From assembly GCA_031272305.1 (NCBI GenBank), contig JAISUA010000199.1:1-8428 (forward strand): 8,428 nucleotides of DNA, read 5' to 3'. Origin of the DNA: Clostridioides sp. (GTDB lineage: Bacteria; Bacillota; Clostridia; Peptostreptococcales; Peptostreptococcaceae). Positions 5,256 to 8,428 of this stretch are shown piece by piece. A model generated the notes under the pieces. It was not told the origin of the DNA and made no database searches. It saw only the letters and a program-made list of their open reading frames with translations. The position numbers were made by a program, and so were the translations under genes. Each line of letters opens with the position of its first letter. The first letter of the stretch is position 1.

Positions 5256-6239
5256 TTACCATTGAAGTCCTACTTTTTCTTGTATTGCTTTATCGTATAT
5301 TTTTTGTGCTGTTACTATATCTTGCACTGATATTCCAACTGTTTTGAACACGATTATTTCGTCATCATTTTCTCTTCCTACTAGTGTTCCATTCACTACA
5401 TTTCCAAGTTCTCCTGTGAAATCTTCTTTCTTGATAAGTCCTTGTTCAAGTGGTTTGATTATATCGCCAGATTCTGAAAGTACTGCATCTTGAGATTCAA
5501 AATAGATCTTAGAAGCGTTTTGAAGTACAACAGGATCTAACTCTTGCATATGATATTGATAAGAGCCTACACAGCTTAGAGTAGCTCCTTTTTTTACTTT
5601 TGTCCCGTCAAATACAGGTTCATTTGCTGTTGTTACAGTGATTATCAAATCAGCGTTGTCTATTGCTTCATCAGCAGTTTTTGCAAAAACTATTTTTGCA
5701 CTGTATTCTTTCATTTCTTCTTGCATATCTTCAACAAATTTTATTGCGTATTCTTCAAATTTATCATATACTCTTACTTCTTCTAGCTCTCTAGCTGTTA
5801 GCATTGCTTCCAACTGTGTTCTAGCTTGACCTCCTGCACCTATCAATGCACCGATTTTTGCATCTTTTTTTGCCAAAAGATCAAATGCTGCACCTGAAGC
5901 TGCACCTGTTCTAAGTTGAGTAACATAAGTTCCATCAAGCACACTTATTACTTGTCCATTCGTCCCATCCATCAAAAGCATTGTCGCTGGAGTGACAGGT
6001 AAATTCTTTTTAGAGTTTCCAGGAAAAACAGATACTATTTTTATACCTGCACAGTCAAGCTCACCTATGTATCCAGGCATAAAAAGCATACTTCCTTCTT
6101 CTTTTTCACTTTGTATATTCGTTCTAAGCGGAACTACACTTTTGTTTTCACTGAAAATTCTAAAAGCTTCTTTATCTGCTTCTATTGCCTCTTTCATTGA
6201 AAAAACTTTTTTTATCTCTTGTTTGTTTAGTAGTAACAT
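5256..6239 (-). CDS. Ornithine cyclodeaminase / mu-crystallin family NAD(P)-dependent enzyme
   Basis: Rossmann-fold amino- or imino-acid enzyme. Family members include ornithine cyclodeaminase (L-ornithine to L-proline plus ammonia), alanine dehydrogenase and ketimine reductases; the exact substrate cannot be told from sequence. The product is 327 aa, normal for the family. Lys67 (GIKIVSVFPGN), Arg110 (LRTGAASG), the nucleotide loop GAGGQA (134-139) and Asp235 (HMQELDP) match the substrate- and cofactor-binding pattern (K69, R112 and D228 of Pseudomonas putida ornithine cyclodeaminase). ATG 6239 is chosen because GAGGAGA stands 9 nt upstream; the frame is open from an ATG at 6257, which is part of that ribosome binding site. 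It follows the SSB and microprotein genes on the same strand but after a long repeat-bearing gap, and probably has its own promoter. It is convergent with comF. Confidence 0.9.
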   Translation of the reverse strand: MLLLNKQEIKKVFSMKEAIEADKEAFRIFSENKSVVPLRTNIQSEKEEGSMLFMPGYIGELDCAGIKIVSVFPGNSKKNLPVTPATMLLMDGTNGQVISVLDGTYVTQLRTGAASGAAFDLLAKKDAKIGALIGAGGQARTQLEAMLTARELEEVRVYDKFEEYAIKFVEDMQEEMKEYSAKIVFAKTADEAIDNADLIITVTTANEPVFDGTKVKKGATLSCVGSYQYHMQELDPVVLQNASKIYFESQDAVLSESGDIIKPLEQGLIKKEDFTGELGNVVNGTLVGRENDDEIIVFKTVGISVQDIVTAQKIYDKAIQEKVGLQW

Positions 6240-6295
6240 GTATAGCACTCTCCTCATTTGAAATATTTGTAATGTGTATTATGAATCATATTTAT

Positions 6296-6325
6296 ATTAT
6301 AGCGTAATATTATAAATTTTTACTA
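6296..6325 (-). promoter_or_regulatory. Candidate promoter of the ornithine-cyclodeaminase-like gene
   Basis: A perfect -10 TATAAT (6301-6296, minus strand) lies 57 nt before ATG 6239. The -35 is poor: TAGTAA with an 18-bp spacer (6325-6320). The -10 lies in an imperfect palindrome, ATTTATA ... TATAAAT, which could be an operator. No regulator gene is nearby. Confidence 0.4.
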
Positions 6326-6401
6326 CTGTAGCGATAAATTTCCCTTATGTTTTTTTGTTTTATTCATTCACAGATTTTTGATTCTAAATTTATATATTTA
6401 A

Positions 6402-6540
6402 ATCAGTCTGCTTTATTCGCTAATCACTTTTTTTGCTCATTAATCTGTTTTATTTACTCATCAGTCTGTTTTATTTGCTAATCAATCTGTTTTATTTACT
6501 CATTAATCTGTTTTATTTACTCATCAGTTTGTTTTATTTT
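6402..6540. repeat. 21-bp tandem repeat array behind the microprotein gene
   Basis: CTGTTTTATTTACTCAT(C/T)A(G/A)T units have a strict 21-bp period (CTG at 6445, 6466, 6487 and 6508, then TTG at 6529), with two more diverged copies to the left from 6408. The rightmost unit overlaps the final codons and TGA stop of the 39-aa gene, so the others are copies behind that stop. The period is exactly two helical turns. This fills most of the gap before the ornithine-cyclodeaminase-like gene. Confidence 0.88.
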
Positions 6541-6643
6541 TTATTTCTTTTAATAATACATATATTTTGTTTAGTGTAAATTGTATAGATACAAGCACCA
6601 CAAAAAGCATTACTACTATTAAAAATGCTAAATTGAAATTCAT
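6524..6643 (-). CDS. Small membrane protein (39 aa), unrecognised
   Basis: The reading frame ATG 6643 to TGA 6524-6526 encodes 39 residues: MNFN, then a hydrophobic run LAFLIVVMLFVVLVSI (about 5-20), then a Lys-rich tail (NKIYVLLKEIKNKTN). This is the pattern of a single-span membrane microprotein with a short positively charged cytosolic tail. GAAAGG lies about 12 nt upstream, a rather long spacing. It sits 77 bp after the SSB-like gene on the same strand and may be cotranscribed with it. Its last codons form the first unit of a 21-bp tandem array. I do not recognise the family. Chance is possible, but a clean hydrophobic run with a charged tail and a ribosome binding site argues for a real gene. 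Confidence 0.6.
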   Translation of the reverse strand: MNFNLAFLIVVMLFVVLVSIQFTLNKIYVLLKEIKNKTN

Positions 6644-6664
6644 TTTTCTTTAGTACCTTTCACC

Positions 6665-6732
6665 AATTTTCTGTAATATTCTTTTTTTAATCTTTTTTTA
6701 TCTTCTTTCTTTAATCTTATTTAATCTTCTTT
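6665..6732. repeat. Short degenerate AAAGAAGATTAA-type repeats around the SSB-like stop
   Basis: On the minus strand the final codons (AAAGAAGAT) and TAA are followed by AAGATTAA, AAAGAAGATAA and AAGATTAA variants up to about 6675. Spacing is irregular (10-14 bp) and the sequence simple, so this is the weakest case of the post-stop repeat pattern. Confidence 0.45.
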
Positions 6733-7383
6733 GTTTGCTTCTTTGTTTGAACTGTTATTTTCATTCAGTTTTTTTATTTTTGATATTGACACTTCATAGG
6801 CTACTTTTTGTTGAATTTCTCCCGTTGGAAGTTTTTTCTCGTAATTTCTACTTTGTATTCTTCCCCAAAGTTGAACTCTATCGCCTACTTCTAAATTCTT
6901 TGCAAATTTCGCATTTCTTCCCCAAATAATCACAGGAACATAGTCAGATTTGTTATATGGTCTATTGATAGCTACAAGTAAATCTGTTATTTCTCTTCCA
7001 AGAGGAGTTTCTCTATTTACAGGAGGCTTACAAATAAATCCGTCTAAAAAAATGCTGTTTGGATCTTTATGCTCATTTTCGTCAGCTTTTTCTATCTGTC
7101 TTGTAAAAACAGTAAGTATCAATTTGTTTCTATTGTCTACTGACTTGTTGTACGATCTCAATTGTCCTTGAATAGATACGTTCTTGTCTTTTTCTATATC
7201 AATGTCTTGAAGCAATCGTTCTGATATTGTAAGTGGTAGTATATCAAAAGAATCACTAAGTCTGTTTATTTTTATATCTATATTATAGAACTTTTCTCCA
7301 AAAATTTCATGGCTAAATTCTAATTTTTCCCCTAACTCCCCTCTTAATTTCGCAATATTGTTTTCGCTGTTGGCTGTTAACAT
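6721..7383 (-). CDS. Single-stranded DNA-binding-like protein with two OB folds
   Basis: The 220-aa protein appears to be two OB-fold units. The first (about 1-100: EFSHEIFGEKFYNIDIKI ... VSIQGQLRS) is diverged. The second (about 109-205: IFLDGFICKPPVNRETPLG, LLVAINRPYNKSDYVPVIIW, VGDRVQLWGRIQSR) carries the SSB pattern. Typical SSB is 110-180 aa with one OB fold and an acidic tip ending in DDDIPF-like residues; here the end is NNSSNKEANKED, with no such tip, so the usual docking of repair proteins may be absent. Two-OB proteins of this sort occur in Clostridia, usually called SSB. GGGGGG stands 6 nt before the ATG. It lies between the YgjP-like and microprotein genes. It is probably not the main replicative SSB. 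Short GA-rich repeats follow its stop (6665-6720). Confidence 0.82.
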   Translation of the reverse strand: MLTANSENNIAKLRGELGEKLEFSHEIFGEKFYNIDIKINRLSDSFDILPLTISERLLQDIDIEKDKNVSIQGQLRSYNKSVDNRNKLILTVFTRQIEKADENEHKDPNSIFLDGFICKPPVNRETPLGREITDLLVAINRPYNKSDYVPVIIWGRNAKFAKNLEVGDRVQLWGRIQSRNYEKKLPTGEIQQKVAYEVSISKIKKLNENNSSNKEANKED

Positions 7384-7494
7384 CTTTATCCCCCCAAATA
7401 GTTAATTAATATATTTTTGTTTTCTTATATATCTAATATATTTCAATTTAGAGTTTATTATTACAACTATTTAAATATCTCTAAAACAAGTATT

Positions 7495-7622
7495 TTTTTA
7501 TTTACAATTTCAACATCAGATTTTACTTGTTCAGTTCTTTTATTCTCAACATAAGTTTTTACTTTTTTAGTTCTTTTCTCATTCAACATAAGTTTTTACT
7601 TATTCAACTCTTTTCTTCGTTC
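7495..7622. repeat. 36-37-bp tandem repeat behind and overlapping the YgjP-like gene
   Basis: Units starting TTTTACTT at 7521 and TTTTTACTT at 7556 and 7593 are spaced 35-37 bp apart and share CAGTTCTTTT/CTCAACATAAG-type sequence. The third, 7593-7622, is coding: on the minus strand it gives the last residues and TAA stop of the metallopeptidase-like gene. A more diverged copy may cover about 7495-7520. The array fills most of the gap to the SSB-like gene; I see no terminator or strong promoter in 7384-7595. Confidence 0.8.
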
Positions 7623-8102
7623 TTTGTAGTCTGGCATTATTTTTTCCATAATCTTATGAAATTCTCTGCTATGATTTGGAACTATGAAATGCACATATTC
7701 GTGCAATATAACTTGTTCTATCAGCCTATCCTCTTTATCGAAAAGTTGTTTATTTAAAATTATGTATCCTCGTTTGAAATAACACACTCCCCAACGACTC
7801 TTGTAATTTTTTACATAAAGTTTAGGTTTAGTTTTCAATTTGTCTGCTACTAATGGAAATACTTTGTCTGCTAATTTTTCAAATTTGGCTAGGCACTCAT
7901 CATCATCGAATTCTTTGAATTCTGCCTTCTTTTCAGTAGACTTACTCAACTGTTCCTTTATCCATTCTTCGTTTATTTGCACAAATTTATCAATATCTGA
8001 CTTTGCAACGTGATATGGTGCAGAGACTTTGACTAAACCATTCTTCACACGAAGGACAATTCTTTTCATATTTTTATTTCTAGTTAATTTATAGCTTATC
8101 AT
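7596..8102 (-). CDS. YgjP/DUF45-type (M48-like) zinc metallopeptidase
   Basis: Small soluble protein of the YgjP-like metallopeptidase family, whose substrate is generally unknown. The 168-aa product has the zinc motif HEYVH (134-138, pattern HExxH) with a probable third ligand in NHSREFH (His144). Before it stand YKSRWGVC, the diverged form of the family's TRWGSC motif, and YIILN. At about 168 aa it is shorter than the usual 220-240 aa, mainly in the N-terminal part. Start choice is uncertain: ATG occurs at 8111, 8108 and 8102, and the only upstream purine run (AGAAAG, 8117-8112) is properly spaced only for 8102; MISYKLTRNKNMKRI also matches how the family begins. It is the first gene of the minus-strand series with SSB. 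All catalytic residues seen are intact. Confidence 0.85.
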   Translation of the reverse strand: MISYKLTRNKNMKRIVLRVKNGLVKVSAPYHVAKSDIDKFVQINEEWIKEQLSKSTEKKAEFKEFDDDECLAKFEKLADKVFPLVADKLKTKPKLYVKNYKSRWGVCYFKRGYIILNKQLFDKEDRLIEQVILHEYVHFIVPNHSREFHKIMEKIMPDYKERRKELNK

Positions 8103-8111
8103 TTGCATCAT

Positions 8112-8428
8112 CTTTCTAATTTTATTTAAAATAATAATATAATCTAATTTTTTAATATATAAAAAATCATGACAACATAAATATTTTTGTGTACACTTTT
8201 ATTTTAATTATACACACATAGTTTTTTTTGAAATGTTGATAAAAAGTTTATACAAAATACTTTACACAAAATACTTTACGCAAAATACTTTACACAAAAT
8301 ACTTTACATTACCTACATGTATAGATTTTTTTAATTTTTGCAAGTAGCTTACAAAAATATTTACACTGCCAATTTAATTGATATATATTATTTTAATTCA
8401 TAATCAAAAAAATAACTAGTATAAATAT
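8112..8428. other. Gene-free AT-rich right end with degenerate DnaA-like sites
   Basis: No ORF with a ribosome binding site is seen. TTATACACA (8208-8216) and TGTTGATAA (8234-8242) each differ from the DnaA box at one position, and GTGTACAC (8189-8196) is an 8-bp palindrome. In DNA this rich in A and T, two near-matches are weak evidence. The tandem repeat listed separately lies at 8252-8307. Confidence 0.4.
8252..8307. repeat. 14-bp tandem repeat, four near-perfect copies
   Basis: ACAAAATACTTTAC is repeated four times head to tail (8252-8265, 8266-8279, 8280-8293, 8294-8307); the third copy starts with G instead of A. It is the least diverged array of the window, so probably the youngest, and unlike the others it lies upstream of the nearest gene seen here. 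A gene beyond 8428 could end near it. Confidence 0.92.

Noticed and set aside
5992..6261. Plus-strand 89-aa ORF
   Set aside because: It is the antisense shadow of the conserved ornithine-cyclodeaminase-like N-terminal region.
8208..8242. Second origin-like DnaA-box cluster at the right edge
   Set aside because: Only two one-mismatch sites in very AT-rich DNA, with no perfect box.

Overview
The window is strongly AT-rich DNA with Shine-Dalgarno-led genes, TTGACA/TATAAT-like promoters and protein families (RecD2, ComF, a two-OB SSB, a UGA-containing ArsM-like methyltransferase) that together suggest an anaerobic low-GC Firmicute (Clostridia, Tissierellia or Peptostreptococcaceae-like). No gene fixes the genus. 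TGA is a normal stop elsewhere (recD2, the 39-aa ORF), so the genetic code is standard.

Layout from left to right. Positions 1-130 hold four DnaA-box-like 9-mers (possible oriC or DnaA-regulated region). Positions 211-365 hold 31-bp tandem repeats that begin inside the 3' end of the next gene. Positions 338-1102 (minus) encode an arsenite-methyltransferase-like protein whose frame is interrupted by one UGA exactly where the family has its arsenic-binding Cys. The frame continues 56 codons to the proper C-terminus, and a SECIS-like hairpin follows the UGA, so this is read as a selenoprotein and not as a 199-aa truncated protein. Upstream of it on the same strand is a 209-nt structured RNA gene (about 1207-1419) with a near-consensus promoter, a perfect 12-bp closing stem and a U-run; it may be a raiA-motif RNA. 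Back to back with it, recD2 and comF form a plus-strand operon with a 4-nt ATGA overlap.

Positions 4596-5255 lie between convergent genes. They hold what looks like a solo IS200/IS605 right end (omega-RNA-like scaffold) directly after comF, two large inverted repeats and short repeats. From the right, a minus-strand series runs YgjP/DUF45 metallopeptidase, two-OB SSB-like protein, an unlisted 39-aa membrane microprotein, and an ornithine cyclodeaminase/mu-crystallin family enzyme. The right end (8112-8428) has no gene but carries a 14-bp tandem repeat.

Two themes stand out. First, the selenoprotein ArsM and the neighbouring RNA gene. Second, a recurring architecture: behind the stop codon of at least four, probably five, minus-strand genes lies a degenerate tandem array (periods 31, about 27, 21 and 36-37 bp), and in several cases the first unit is the gene's own last codons plus stop. 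recD2, comF and SSB point to DNA processing and uptake; arsM and the ornithine-cyclodeaminase-like gene have no obvious functional link to them.
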